A stretch of DNA of 64,000 bases, taken from positions 3,023,501 through 3,087,500 of the forward strand of contig NZ_JAEKFH010000003.1 of NCBI RefSeq assembly GCF_016650695.1. The letters run 5' to 3'. This DNA is from Pseudomonas sp. TH41 (GTDB taxonomy: Bacteria > Pseudomonadota > Gammaproteobacteria > Pseudomonadales > Pseudomonadaceae). This document shows, one piece after another, positions 49,875 through 58,108 of this stretch. The notes under the pieces were generated by a model. The model ran no database searches, was not told where the DNA came from, and worked only from the letters and a program-made list of their open reading frames with translations. Position 1 is the stretch's first letter. The number at the start of each line of letters is the position of its first letter. The position numbers and the translations under genes were made by a program.

Positions 49875-50726
49875 ATGCGTGGGATTTTGATGCTGGTCTT
49901 GCTGTTGTTGAGTGCCTGCCAGCACTTGTCGGCACCGCCACCGGTGCTAGGCCAGATTCTGGACTTGCGCAGCGGGCAGACCCTGACGGCACAGGAACTG
50001 GTTGACCGGTTGGCCCTGCCTTCGCGGCTGATCGTGGGTGAGCAGCATGACAATCGTGATCACCATGAATTGCAATTGTGGTTGTTGAAATCATTGGGTG
50101 AGCGGCGACCTCAAGGCAGTCTGCTGCTGGAGATGCTCACGCCGGATCAACAACCGCGCGTCGATGAGGTTCGTCACGCCTCGACGCCACCGGTGGATCT
50201 GACCGGTGCATTAGCCTGGCAACCGGGTTGGGACTGGGATTTGTACGGGCCGATCATGCGTTTCGCGTTGACCCAACCCTACCCGCTGCTGGCGGCCAAC
50301 CTCGACACCCTTGAAGTCCGTGCCGTCTACGCCAAGCCGCCAGCGCTGAGCGGCTCGCGCTCTAACGCCTCTTCCGTCAGGGACGAATTGCTCGAGCAAG
50401 TCAGTGAGTCCCATTGCGGTCTACTGCCCCAATCACAGATGCCATCGATGCTGGCGGTCCAGCAGCAGCGTGATCGGCGTATGGCCGAGCGTCTGCTCGC
50501 GGCCCCCATGCCGTCATTGCTGTTTGCCGGTGCATACCATGCGCGAAAGGATCTCGGCGTGCCGATCCATGTGCTGGATCTGGGAAGGTCGCAAGCGCCG
50601 ACCGTGTTGATGCTGGCGCAGCAGGGCAGTGAGGTCTCGGCAGCCATGGCCGATTACGTTTGGTACACGCCTGCCACGCCGGTGCAGGATTACTGTGCGC
50701 AGATGCGCAAGCAGTTCGGCAAGTAA
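49875..50726 (+). CDS. ChaN-family haem-binding lipoprotein
   Basis: A 283-residue lipoprotein (lipobox LLLSAC, lipid Cys at residue 15) of the ChaN family, members of which bind haem dimers at the outer membrane. It shows LIVGEQHDNRDHHELQLWLL (conserved EQHD motif) and the C-terminal AGAYHARKDLGVP. The family and position after hmuUV (compare phuW in P. aeruginosa) argue for a haem uptake role. AGGGGGAG lies nine bases before the ATG. Confidence 0.88.
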   Translation: MRGILMLVLLLLSACQHLSAPPPVLGQILDLRSGQTLTAQELVDRLALPSRLIVGEQHDNRDHHELQLWLLKSLGERRPQGSLLLEMLTPDQQPRVDEVRHASTPPVDLTGALAWQPGWDWDLYGPIMRFALTQPYPLLAANLDTLEVRAVYAKPPALSGSRSNASSVRDELLEQVSESHCGLLPQSQMPSMLAVQQQRDRRMAERLLAAPMPSLLFAGAYHARKDLGVPIHVLDLGRSQAPTVLMLAQQGSEVSAAMADYVWYTPATPVQDYCAQMRKQFGK

Positions 50727-50748
50727 GTCGATGACTTTTCCACAGGCA

Positions 50749-50859
50749 AAAAAAGACCCGGCAAGAGCCGGGTCAAATAACCGTGATTAGCCTGATGAGG
50801 AGATATCTGAGAGTCCGAACCAAGGGCTTTTCAAATATCGACCAGTCTCGCGACCAGTT
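50749..50859 (-). ncRNA. prrF: PrrF iron-responsive small RNA
   Basis: About 111 bases on the minus strand. The RNA holds the PrrF core recognised as AACTGGTCGCGAG, then CCCTTGGTTCGGACTCTCAG, then CTCCTCATCAGGCTAATCACG. It ends in the terminator stem GACCCGGC/GCCGGGTC followed by seven T. PrrF is made when iron is scarce and pairs with mRNAs of iron-using enzymes to lower their expression. It sits next to the haem locus, as in P. aeruginosa, but only one copy is present. The end is set by the T run; the start is placed by the promoter. Confidence 0.92.
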
Positions 50860-50865
50860 GTGCTA

Positions 50866-50893
50866 ATCATAGCGATTCTCATTATCAAGTCAA
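50866..50893 (-). promoter_or_regulatory. prrF promoter with Fur box
   Basis: Minus-strand -35 TTGACT (50893-50888), 16-base spacer, -10 TATGAT (50871-50866). A Fur site, GATAATGAGAATCGCTATG (50886-50868), matches 15 of 19 consensus positions and covers spacer and -10, so iron-loaded Fur would block transcription. The 100 bases beyond (50894-51000) show nothing further. Confidence 0.88.
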
Positions 50894-51013
50894 CTGATGA
50901 TTTTCCGTTTATTTGAAGTGCGCCGTGAATTCGCTGCAGAAGCGGTAATTATTGGGCCAGGCCCTGTGGTTGCGCGTAACAACCGCGTGATTTGTTTGTT
51001 CAGCAGGTTTCGT

Positions 51014-51289
51014 TTAATTCTTGTGGCGTGACGAGATAGCTTCCAACTGTTTGTTCAAGGCTTCCTTGCGCTCGGCGGGGATGTCGTTCCAATGCACATC
51101 CATCAGCGCGCCTTCGATCGCATACAACAACACCTTGGACGCTCGAAACCCGCGCGTGCGCACGGCCCGATAAGCATCCACCGCCCCCAGGCGACGCAAG
51201 TCCGAAGCGCTGTGGATGCCCACGGCATGCAGCCACTGCGCCGACGTCTTGCCAAGATTCTTCAGGTGCTGCAATTCATCATTCATCAA
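51014..51289 (-). CDS. TfoX C-terminal domain protein
   Basis: A 91-residue protein made of the TfoX/Sxy C-terminal domain only, a small helix-hairpin-helix-like fold (LKNLGKTSAQWLHAVGIHSASDLRRLGAVDAYRAVR). Full-length TfoX, the competence regulator, also has an N-terminal domain that is absent. A second in-frame ATG one codon downstream is an equally good start. Function unknown in pseudomonads. A 240-base gap upstream shows no gene. Confidence 0.85.
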   Translation of the reverse strand: MMNDELQHLKNLGKTSAQWLHAVGIHSASDLRRLGAVDAYRAVRTRGFRASKVLLYAIEGALMDVHWNDIPAERKEALNKQLEAISSRHKN

Positions 51290-51529
51290 GCCTCCTTGCG
51301 ACGGCCGAACGGAGCGTGGGCGAGCTTCTCAGGAGTGTAGCCATCAGTAGGAAAAGCGTGATTGTTTGGTCGGTTTCGACGCAAACGCTTCTAAGAGGCA
51401 ACGCCTTAATGCGTCGGTAAAGTTCACGAACAGGGTAGGAACAGGGGGCAGGAAAACAGCTTTCGGGTGAAAAGTGCGCAGAGTCCAGCGCGGAGCGGGG
51501 GCGCCGGACTTGTCAGTTACAGGTCGCTT

Positions 51530-51874
51530 TTAGCGGGTGCGATAACGCAGGCGTGTTCCGAAATTCATCGACATCAGAATCTCGTCGGCACTCAGCTCTG
51601 GCGGAAAGTAGGCGCCGGAGATCTGCGCGTGAGCCAGGCTTGCGCCTTCCAGAGTCGAGCGACTGAAGTCGATGCCGCGCAAATCGGCGGAGCGGAAATA
51701 CGCATCGGTAAAGTCAACGCCATCAGCGTTCAGCTCGCGAAGGTCCAGCCCCCGGAAATCGCCACCGACCATGTCGATAGACCCCTCCAAAGGACGTTCC
51801 TTGTTAAAGCCTGAGATGTCGTCTTTGTGCAACAAGGCATAAAGCGGGGTGTCGAGAAGTTTCGGCTGGCTCAT
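51530..51874 (-). CDS. Pentapeptide repeat protein
   Basis: A 114-residue protein with about eight A(D/N)LXX-type pentapeptides from residue 40 to 90 (e.g. DFRGL, DLREL, NADGV, DFTDA, DLRGI, DFSRS). Such repeats form a right-handed beta-helix. Without the length of gyrase-protecting homologues (~200 aa), its role is not predictable. Confidence 0.82.
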   Translation of the reverse strand: MSQPKLLDTPLYALLHKDDISGFNKERPLEGSIDMVGGDFRGLDLRELNADGVDFTDAYFRSADLRGIDFSRSTLEGASLAHAQISGAYFPPELSADEILMSMNFGTRLRYRTR

Positions 51875-51923
51875 GTCACATCACCTGTTGGTTTTATGAC
51901 GCCAGTATAGTGCCACTATTTGA

Positions 51924-51955
51924 CAGGCGTGAAGCCGGCTAAGGCTTCACGCCTG
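51924..51955. terminator. Bidirectional stem-loop between convergent-ended genes
   Basis: Thirteen-bp perfect stem CAGGCGTGAAGCC/GGCTTCACGCCTG with a 6-base loop, ten bases past the stop of the kinase/ATPase gene. Neither side has a strong T run. Confidence 0.5.
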
Positions 51956-51965
51956 AAATACTTTC

Positions 51966-53522
51966 TTAGAGGCCTGGCAGACGTTGGCGGATCTGTGCAA
52001 CGACAGTGTCGAGGGTTCCGCTTTCATTGGTCTGCACGCGTTTGCTGCAGAGGATCTCTGCTGGCGTCAGGGCTTCACGATTCGCTTGCTGGGCCTTGAT
52101 AACGGCCAGGTTGGCGTCGGACGGGTCCTTTTTGTCTGCCTGACGCAGGGCCAGCCAAGACTCGATCACCGCTTGCGGTGCATCGCAATCAAGGATCAGG
52201 AACGGTGCGCCGGTGGCCTCGGCAATTTTCGCTGCGCCGTCGCGTTGTTCGCGTTTGAGGTAGGTAGCATCGACGACTACCGGAAAGCCCGCGCGCAGTA
52301 TCACGGCGGCGATTTCATGCAGGCGGGTGTAGGTCGCGGCGCTGGCGTCGGCACTGTAAATGCCGGCCTGCGGGTCGTTCGGGACGGTTTGCTCGCCGAA
52401 CAGACGTTTGCGTTCTACGTCGGAGCGCAGGCGGATGGCGCCCAAAGCTTCTACCAGGCGCATGGCAACGTGGCTCTTGCCAACGGCGGAAACACCGTGG
52501 GTGATGGCCATGAAGCGCGAAGGAATGGTGCTGTAGCTTTCTGCCAGGTTGGCGTAGTTGCGGTACTGGCGCAGGGTCGTGGCGCGCTGCACCGGGTCGG
52601 CTTCGGCGGGCATGCTGAACAGGCTGACTTTGGCGCGAACCAGTGCGCGATAGGCTTTATAGAAGTTCAGCAGCTCAAGACCCTGGTAATCACCGGTCAA
52701 CTCCAGGTATTGGCTGATGAAGCGACGCGCCAGGCTTTTCAGACCACGGTCTTCCAGGTCCATCGCCAGGAAACCGGTGTCGGCATAAACATCGGTGAAT
52801 CGGAACGGCTCGTTGAACTCGATGCAGTCGAAGATCACGACTTTGCCATCGATCACGGTGGCGTTGCCCAAATGGATGTCGCCGTGGCATTCACGGATGA
52901 AGCCGTCAGCCTTGCGTTGGGCGAACAGCGGCTTGAGGCGATCGAAGCTGCTTTCGGCCCAGGCTTGCAGCGCATCGAGTTGCAGCAGATCGGCCTTGTC
53001 GCTGAGGAATGGGCGGATCTGTTCGAAGTTCTGGCGGACCGGTGCCATCACGCTGTCCGGGGTGCCGGCTTCGTGATCGGCCGGCACTTTCGGTGCAGTG
53101 AGGTGGAACTGGGCAATCTGTGCGGCCATCTCGTCGATGTGCGCGGTGGTCAATTCGCCGTTGGCCTGCAGGGTGCTCAGCAGCTGGCTCTGTGGGAATT
53201 GACGCATTTTCAGGGCGTAATCGACGACCGGGCCATCGCCGCCCAATTGCGGTGCTTCGGCGCTGCCGGTGATCGGCAACACTTCCAGGTACAAATCATC
53301 GGTCAGACGCTGGTTCAGACGCAGCTCCTCACCGCAGAAATGCTTGCGAGCGTCGAGGCCGGTGAAGTCGAGAAAGCCGAAATTGACGGGCTTCTTCACT
53401 TTATAAGCAAAGGGGCCTGTGAGGATGACCCAGGAGATATGGGTCTCGATGACCTGGAACCCGTCCACAGGATGCGGGTAGAGGGCAGGGTTTTGCAGGG
53501 CAGCGATCAGTGACTGGCTCAC
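51966..53522 (-). CDS. Fusion of aminoglycoside-phosphotransferase-like kinase and P-loop ATPase
   Basis: A 518-residue two-domain protein. The N-terminal half is a phosphotransferase-like fold with kinase motifs CHGDIHLGNATV (catalytic Asp) and IFDCIEFNEPFRFTDV. The C-terminal half is a P-loop kinase with THGVSAVGKSHVAMRL and an RSDVERKRLFGE segment as in zeta-toxin or gluconate-kinase-like enzymes. The family is widespread in proteobacteria, of unknown substrate. There is no reason to call it an antibiotic resistance gene. Divergent from mrcB across 117 bases. Confidence 0.85.
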   Translation of the reverse strand: MSQSLIAALQNPALYPHPVDGFQVIETHISWVILTGPFAYKVKKPVNFGFLDFTGLDARKHFCGEELRLNQRLTDDLYLEVLPITGSAEAPQLGGDGPVVDYALKMRQFPQSQLLSTLQANGELTTAHIDEMAAQIAQFHLTAPKVPADHEAGTPDSVMAPVRQNFEQIRPFLSDKADLLQLDALQAWAESSFDRLKPLFAQRKADGFIRECHGDIHLGNATVIDGKVVIFDCIEFNEPFRFTDVYADTGFLAMDLEDRGLKSLARRFISQYLELTGDYQGLELLNFYKAYRALVRAKVSLFSMPAEADPVQRATTLRQYRNYANLAESYSTIPSRFMAITHGVSAVGKSHVAMRLVEALGAIRLRSDVERKRLFGEQTVPNDPQAGIYSADASAATYTRLHEIAAVILRAGFPVVVDATYLKREQRDGAAKIAEATGAPFLILDCDAPQAVIESWLALRQADKKDPSDANLAVIKAQQANREALTPAEILCSKRVQTNESGTLDTVVAQIRQRLPGL

Positions 53523-53639
53523 AGGCGATCCTTCAGTGTCTGGGAAAATTCAAGGTTGCCATTATGGCTGCAAGTCCGTCCGACGCAAACCTTGGAGGGC
53601 TCCTGTTGAGTCTGAATAAAGTGCGTATAATCCGCCGCC

Positions 53640-55964
53640 ATGACTCGTACTCGATCCCCACGCACTCCCAAAAAACCACCTTCCAAGGGCCTGCGCCCCT
53701 GGCTGGGCTGGGCCCTTAAACTCAGTCTGGTCGGCCTTGTGGTGCTCGCCGGATTCGCGGTGTACCTCGACGCCATCGTCCAGGAGAAGTTCTCCGGCAA
53801 GCGCTGGACCATCCCGGCCAAGGTGTATGCGCGCCCGCTCGAGCTGTTCGTCGGACAAAAGCTGAGCAAGGACGACTTTTTGACCGAACTGGATGCCCTT
53901 GGCTATCGTCGCGAAAGCGTGGCCAACGGCCCGGGCGCAGCCTCGGTCAACGGCAATACCGTCGACCTCAACACCCGTGGCTTCCAGTTCTATGAAGGTA
54001 TGGAGCAAGCGCAACCGGTGCGGGTGCGATTCTCCGGCGACTACGTGGCTGAGCTTTCGGCGACTAACGGCTCGAAGCTTTCTGTCGTGCGCCTGGAGCC
54101 TCTGCTGATTGGTGGCCTGTACCCGAAAAATCTTGAAGACCGGATCCTGATCAAGATCGATCAGGTGCCGCCTTATTTGCTCGAAACGCTCGTGGCCGTC
54201 GAAGACCGCGACTACTACCACCACTTCGGCGTCTCGCCGAAGTCGATTGCGCGTGCGATCTGGGTCAATGGTTCGTCCGGTCGCATGCGTCAGGGCGGTA
54301 GTACGCTGACCCAGCAGTTGGTCAAAAACTTCTACCTGACCAACGAACGCAGTCTGACCCGCAAACTCACCGAAGCGATGATGGCGTTGCTGCTTGAGCT
54401 GCATTACGACAAGCGCGACATTCTTGAGGCGTACCTCAACGAAGTATTCATCGGCCAGGACGGTCAGCGTGCGGTGCATGGTTTCGGTCTGGCCAGTCAG
54501 TTCTTCTTCAGTCAGCCGCTGTCGGAGCTGAAACTGCATCAAGTCGCGTTGCTGGTGGGGATGGTCAAAGGGCCGTCTTCCTACAACCCGCGTCGCTATC
54601 CGGAACGTGCTCTTGAACGGCGCAACCTGGTGCTCGATGTGCTGCAGGAGCAGGGCGTTGCCACGGCTGAGCAAGTCGACGCCGCGAAGAAGATGCCGTT
54701 GGGCGTGACCAAGCGTGGCAGTCTGGCGGATAGCTCGTATCCGGGCTTCCTCGATCTGGTCAAGCGTCAGTTGCGCGAAGACTATCGCGATGAAGACTTG
54801 ACCGAAGAAGGCCTGCGTATCTTCACCAGCTTCGACCCGATCCTGCAGATGAAAGCCGAAGCGTCGGTCAACGACACCTTCAAACGACTGGCCGGACGTA
54901 AAGGCTCCGATGACGTAGAAGCCGCCATGGTCGTGACCAACCCGGAAACCGGCGAAGTCCAGGCCATGATCGGCAGTCGTCAGGCGAGTTTTGCCGGATT
55001 CAACCGTGCACTGGATGCCGTACGACCGATCGGTTCGTTGATCAAGCCGGCGGTTTATCTGACAGCCCTTGAGAAGCCGAGTCAGTACACGTTGACCAGT
55101 TGGCTGTCGGACGAATCTTTCTCGATCAAAGGCGCGGACGGTCAGGTCTGGAAACCACAGAACTATGATCGTCGTTCCCACGGCACTGTTTTCCTGTACC
55201 AGGGCCTGGCACATTCCTACAACCTGTCGACCGCCCGTCTCGGGTTGGCGGTGGGCGTGCCGAATGTCCTGAAGACCCTGGCGCGCCTGGGCATAACTCG
55301 AGAGTTTCCGGCATTCCCGTCGATGTTGCTGGGGGCCGGTGGAATGACCCCGATCGAAGTGGCGACCATGTACCAGACGCTCGCCAATGGTGGTTTCAAT
55401 ACGCCGATGCGCGGGATCCGCAGCGTGCTGACCGCCGAAGGTGAGCCGCTCAAGCGTTACCCCTTCCAGATTCAGCAGCGTTTCGATCCGGCCTCCATTT
55501 ACCTGATCCAGAGCGCGATGCAGCGGGTCATGCGTGAAGGTACCGGCAGTTCGGTTTATAACGTGTTGCCGAAGACCCTGACGCTGGCCGGCAAGACCGG
55601 TACCAGTAACGATTCGCGAGACAGCTGGTTTGCAGGTTTCAGTCAGGACCTGCTGGCGGTGGTCTGGCTGGGTCGTGATGACAACGGCAAGACACCCTTC
55701 ACCGGTGCCACCGGTGCGCTGCAGGTCTGGACCAGTTTTATGCGCAAGGCCGATCCGCTGCCACTGGACATGCCGCAGCCAGACAACATTGTTCAGGCAT
55801 GGGTCGATTCCCGTACCGGGCAAGGTTCCGAAGCCAGCTGCCCAGGCGCCGTGCAGATGCCGTATATTCGCGGCAGTGAACCACCTCCCGGCGCCGCTTG
55901 CGGTGGCGGAGTTCCTGCTTCCGTTGAAACGGTGATGGATTGGGTCAAAGGCTGGATGAATTAA
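53640..55964 (+). CDS. mrcB: Penicillin-binding protein 1B (MrcB/PonB)
   Basis: A 774-residue bifunctional peptidoglycan synthase. A cytoplasmic basic tail and one membrane helix (about 22-45) are followed by the UB2H domain, the glycosyltransferase domain with VAVEDRDYYHHFGVSPKSI and QGGSTLTQQLVKNFYL, and the transpeptidase with SxxK (GSLIK), SxN (SYN) and KTG (AGKTGTSND). All catalytic motifs are present. A TATAAT lies only 8 bases before the ATG, so the transcript leader may be very short or the promoter lies elsewhere; no clear ribosome site is seen. Confidence 0.96.
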   Translation: MTRTRSPRTPKKPPSKGLRPWLGWALKLSLVGLVVLAGFAVYLDAIVQEKFSGKRWTIPAKVYARPLELFVGQKLSKDDFLTELDALGYRRESVANGPGAASVNGNTVDLNTRGFQFYEGMEQAQPVRVRFSGDYVAELSATNGSKLSVVRLEPLLIGGLYPKNLEDRILIKIDQVPPYLLETLVAVEDRDYYHHFGVSPKSIARAIWVNGSSGRMRQGGSTLTQQLVKNFYLTNERSLTRKLTEAMMALLLELHYDKRDILEAYLNEVFIGQDGQRAVHGFGLASQFFFSQPLSELKLHQVALLVGMVKGPSSYNPRRYPERALERRNLVLDVLQEQGVATAEQVDAAKKMPLGVTKRGSLADSSYPGFLDLVKRQLREDYRDEDLTEEGLRIFTSFDPILQMKAEASVNDTFKRLAGRKGSDDVEAAMVVTNPETGEVQAMIGSRQASFAGFNRALDAVRPIGSLIKPAVYLTALEKPSQYTLTSWLSDESFSIKGADGQVWKPQNYDRRSHGTVFLYQGLAHSYNLSTARLGLAVGVPNVLKTLARLGITREFPAFPSMLLGAGGMTPIEVATMYQTLANGGFNTPMRGIRSVLTAEGEPLKRYPFQIQQRFDPASIYLIQSAMQRVMREGTGSSVYNVLPKTLTLAGKTGTSNDSRDSWFAGFSQDLLAVVWLGRDDNGKTPFTGATGALQVWTSFMRKADPLPLDMPQPDNIVQAWVDSRTGQGSEASCPGAVQMPYIRGSEPPPGAACGGGVPASVETVMDWVKGWMN

Positions 55965-55980
55965 GCAAAGAGGGTTTCAA

Positions 55981-56733
55981 GTGAACAAGTGGTTGATTCC
56001 AGCGATTACCGCCGTGGCTTTGCTCAGCGGTTGCTCCACCGTACAGCACGGTTCGATTCCGGTTGTGGATTCCGGCAGCGCCGTTTCCAACAGTGAGCGG
56101 ATTTCGGCGAATGGCGGGTTCCGTCAGACGACAGTGAAACGTCCCGCACAGGCCCAGACTCAGGCGATTCCACAGGGTGATAGTGGCGTGGTGGTGATGG
56201 TTCCGGGTGGGGGCGCCGTGACCTCGGCGCCGATCAGTACTGCACCGATCACGCCCGGCCCGATGACTCCGGGTCCGATTGACACGTCACCGATTGACAC
56301 GTCTCCGGTTCAGGCAGCACCGATCAATCAAGGCAGCTATAGCATGCCGTCGACGCCGAGCGGGATTCCTTCGGCCAGTACCGGTGGCGGCCTGTCTGCC
56401 GATGAGCAGCTGGACGGTCCGGTATTGGCACTGCTGACCACCGCTCAGCAACAACAGGCTGGCGGCGACCTCAACGGTGCGTCCTCCAGCCTTGAGCGCG
56501 CCCAGCGGGTTGCACCGCGTGAGCCGCAAGTGCTCTATCGTCTGGCGCAGGTACGCATGGCTCAAGGCGATGCGGCACAGGCCGAACAGTTCGCCCGCCG
56601 TGGTCTGACGTTGGCCAATGGTCGTCCGGATCTTCAAGCCAGCCTGTGGGGATTGATCGCCCAGGCGCGCGAGAAACAAGGTGATTCCGCAGGCGCAGCG
56701 CTGGCCCGTCAGAAGGCCAAGGTTTCGCTGTGA
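55981..56733 (+). CDS. lpoP: PBP1B activator lipoprotein LpoP
   Basis: A 250-residue outer membrane lipoprotein starting at a GTG; lipobox ALLSGC with lipid Cys at 18. A Pro/Thr/Ile-rich linker with short tandem repeats (SAPISTAP, TPGP, IDTSP twice) spans about residues 80-115. A C-terminal TPR domain (from ~130) includes ERAQRVAPREPQVLYRLAQV and RRGLTLANGRPDLQASLWGL. It lies 16 bases after mrcB, the position of P. aeruginosa LpoP, shown to activate PBP1B there. The start is supported by AGAGGGTTT upstream. Confidence 0.88.
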   Translation: MNKWLIPAITAVALLSGCSTVQHGSIPVVDSGSAVSNSERISANGGFRQTTVKRPAQAQTQAIPQGDSGVVVMVPGGGAVTSAPISTAPITPGPMTPGPIDTSPIDTSPVQAAPINQGSYSMPSTPSGIPSASTGGGLSADEQLDGPVLALLTTAQQQQAGGDLNGASSSLERAQRVAPREPQVLYRLAQVRMAQGDAAQAEQFARRGLTLANGRPDLQASLWGLIAQAREKQGDSAGAALARQKAKVSL

Positions 56734-57068
56734 TGGACTCTCGTTTTCCGAAGATTGCCGAGCAGTTGCTGTTGATCGAGCGTGAGTTGCGCGTCCAGGG
56801 CTGGTGGGATGAGGTCTCACCCTCCGCTGAAGCGCTGTCCAGCGTCGAGCCGTTTTCGGTCGATACGCTGGATTTCGAACAGTGGCTGCAGTGGATCTTC
56901 CTGCCGCGCATGAAGGTGATCCTCGAGCAGGATTTGCCGCTGCCCAATGCCTCCGGGATTCAGGAGATGGCCGAAATGGTCTTCGCTGCCCGCAATGTTC
57001 AGGGCAAGGATCGGTACCTGCAGGTGCTACTCAAAGAGTTCGACCTGCTGATCACTGCCTCCCGCTGA
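56733..57068 (+). CDS. YqcC family protein
   Basis: A 111-residue soluble protein of the YqcC (DUF446) family: LLLIERELRVQGWWDEVSPSAEAL near the start and FEQWLQWIFLPRMKVILEQ in the middle. The start is the ATG at 56733, overlapping the lpoP stop by one base; an in-frame GTG lies one codon upstream. In enterobacteria it is next to the tRNA pseudouridine synthase truC; here it closes the mrcB-lpoP unit. Role unknown. Confidence 0.85.
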   Translation: MDSRFPKIAEQLLLIERELRVQGWWDEVSPSAEALSSVEPFSVDTLDFEQWLQWIFLPRMKVILEQDLPLPNASGIQEMAEMVFAARNVQGKDRYLQVLLKEFDLLITASR

Positions 57069-57079
57069 CTCCGTTTCGT

Positions 57080-57271
57080 TGTAGGAGCTGTCTGGGAACT
57101 GTCTGGGAGCTGTAGGAGCTGTGTAGGAGCTGTGTAGGAGCTGTGTAGGAGCTGTCGAGTGAAACGAGGCTGCGATCTTTTGATCTTGCTCTTGATACTC
57201 AAGTGAACTCGGAAAGATCGCAGCCTCGTTTCACTCGACAGCTCCTACACAGCTCCTACACAGCTCCTACA
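57080..57271. repeat. Large inverted repeat with arrays of an 11-bp unit on both arms
   Basis: The left arm has four contiguous copies of TGTAGGAGCTG (57111-57154), preceded by one more copy at 57080 and degenerate ones. The right arm has three contiguous complements CAGCTCCTACA (57239-57271). Between them TCGAGTGAAACGAGGCTGCG and its complement (ending 57238) enclose GATCTTTTGATCTTG. The whole would fold into a very long hairpin. Same family as 31730 and 34240. Confidence 0.88.
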
Positions 57272-57294
57272 GCTTCTACTGCACCTACGAGTGA

Positions 57295-57708
57295 TTATTG
57301 GCAGTTATCCGCAATATGTTTCTGTGCTTCGGTGGTGCGCTCCTGACGTTGCTGGTCGGTCAGGCGGCGCATTTCACCGCCGACATCCTCCCGTAGTCGC
57401 GGATTGTTCTGCAGTTGTGCCAGGTTTGTTCGGGCCTGCTCGCAAAATACCTTTAGCTGGGCTTGCTGCTCGGCGACCTGCTTTTTCACTGTGTTGTCGA
57501 TCGACTGTTGATCGCCGATGGCGTTGCTGCGTGGCAACGTGGCCGGTTTGTCGGCAGGCGAGGAGGGCATCGTCACCGTGGTCGCTTCCTGGCCTTGCGG
57601 CGGTTGTGCGTCGAAGTGGGTAACGCCCTGGGTGTCGACCCATTTATAAATCGGCCCCGCCATACACCATGGGCTGATGAGCAGAGTGATCATGAAGAAC
57701 GTTCGCAT
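57295..57708 (-). CDS. DUF4124 family periplasmic protein
   Basis: A 137-residue protein with signal peptide (MRTFFMITLLISPWCMAG) and a DUF4124 domain (IYKWVDTQGVTHFDAQPPQG), followed by a charged helical tail rich in Gln and Arg. The start ATG at 57708 puts the signal peptide at the N-terminus. The family is common in pseudomonads and of unknown role in the envelope. Confidence 0.86.
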   Translation of the reverse strand: MRTFFMITLLISPWCMAGPIYKWVDTQGVTHFDAQPPQGQEATTVTMPSSPADKPATLPRSNAIGDQQSIDNTVKKQVAEQQAQLKVFCEQARTNLAQLQNNPRLREDVGGEMRRLTDQQRQERTTEAQKHIADNCQ

Positions 57709-57735
57709 GCCATTTCCTTGCCATGAGTTGCGCAA

Positions 57736-58108
57736 TTGAAGCTAACACAGTTGATGTTTAGCGGTTTTTTCTTGCTTTCTCATGTGCTTACTTCAATAAA
57801 GCACATAGACGACTTGACTTGCAGAGGATGAAACAGAAGAATCCAAAGTCCGCTGTAGAGGGACTGCCAGAAGCAGACCCACTCAGCAGATCATGAGGCG
57901 CACACCCGCGCCGACCTGTTACACCCGCAACGCGTTACCTCGCGCTGGGTGGGAAAGCCCCGCAACACTTGGGACGATCCCAATACTTGCTCAGTCAGTG
58001 CTGACGTAGTCGGCGACCACCGTCGCTCATGCTCTGCTGAGAAGTAAACCTATTAAGACCCGTCCTCTTTTATGTGGGCGGTATTCTGGCGTTTTAGAGG
58101 TGAACAAC
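57736..58108 (+). promoter_or_regulatory. Long structured leader before ilvI
   Basis: 373 bases without a credible gene. It contains several inverted repeats: ATGTGCTT/AAGCACAT (57783-57806), TTGGGA/TCCCAA (57969-57983), and GC-rich pairings from 57900. A possible -35 TTGACT lies at 57814. A 22-codon frame at 57828 encodes no run of Ile, Val or Leu, so classical attenuation is not evident. Ribosome site AGAGG is at 58096-58100. Confidence 0.5.

Noticed and set aside
51966..53522. Aminoglycoside resistance kinase
   Set aside because: Only the general phosphotransferase fold is shared; it is fused to a P-loop domain as in a widespread family of unknown substrate.
53562..55823. 753-codon minus-strand frame opposite mrcB
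   Set aside because: MrcB on the plus strand has every catalytic motif; the antisense frame begins inside it without a ribosome site or domain.
57111..57271. Direct repeats as a CRISPR array
   Set aside because: The 11-bp units are contiguous without spacers and are mirrored on the other arm; no cas genes are present.
57828..57896. 22-codon frame MKQKNPKSAVEG... as an ilv leader peptide
   Set aside because: No run of Ile, Val or Leu codons, and the purine-rich stretch before it abuts the ATG, so attenuation of the classical type is not supported.
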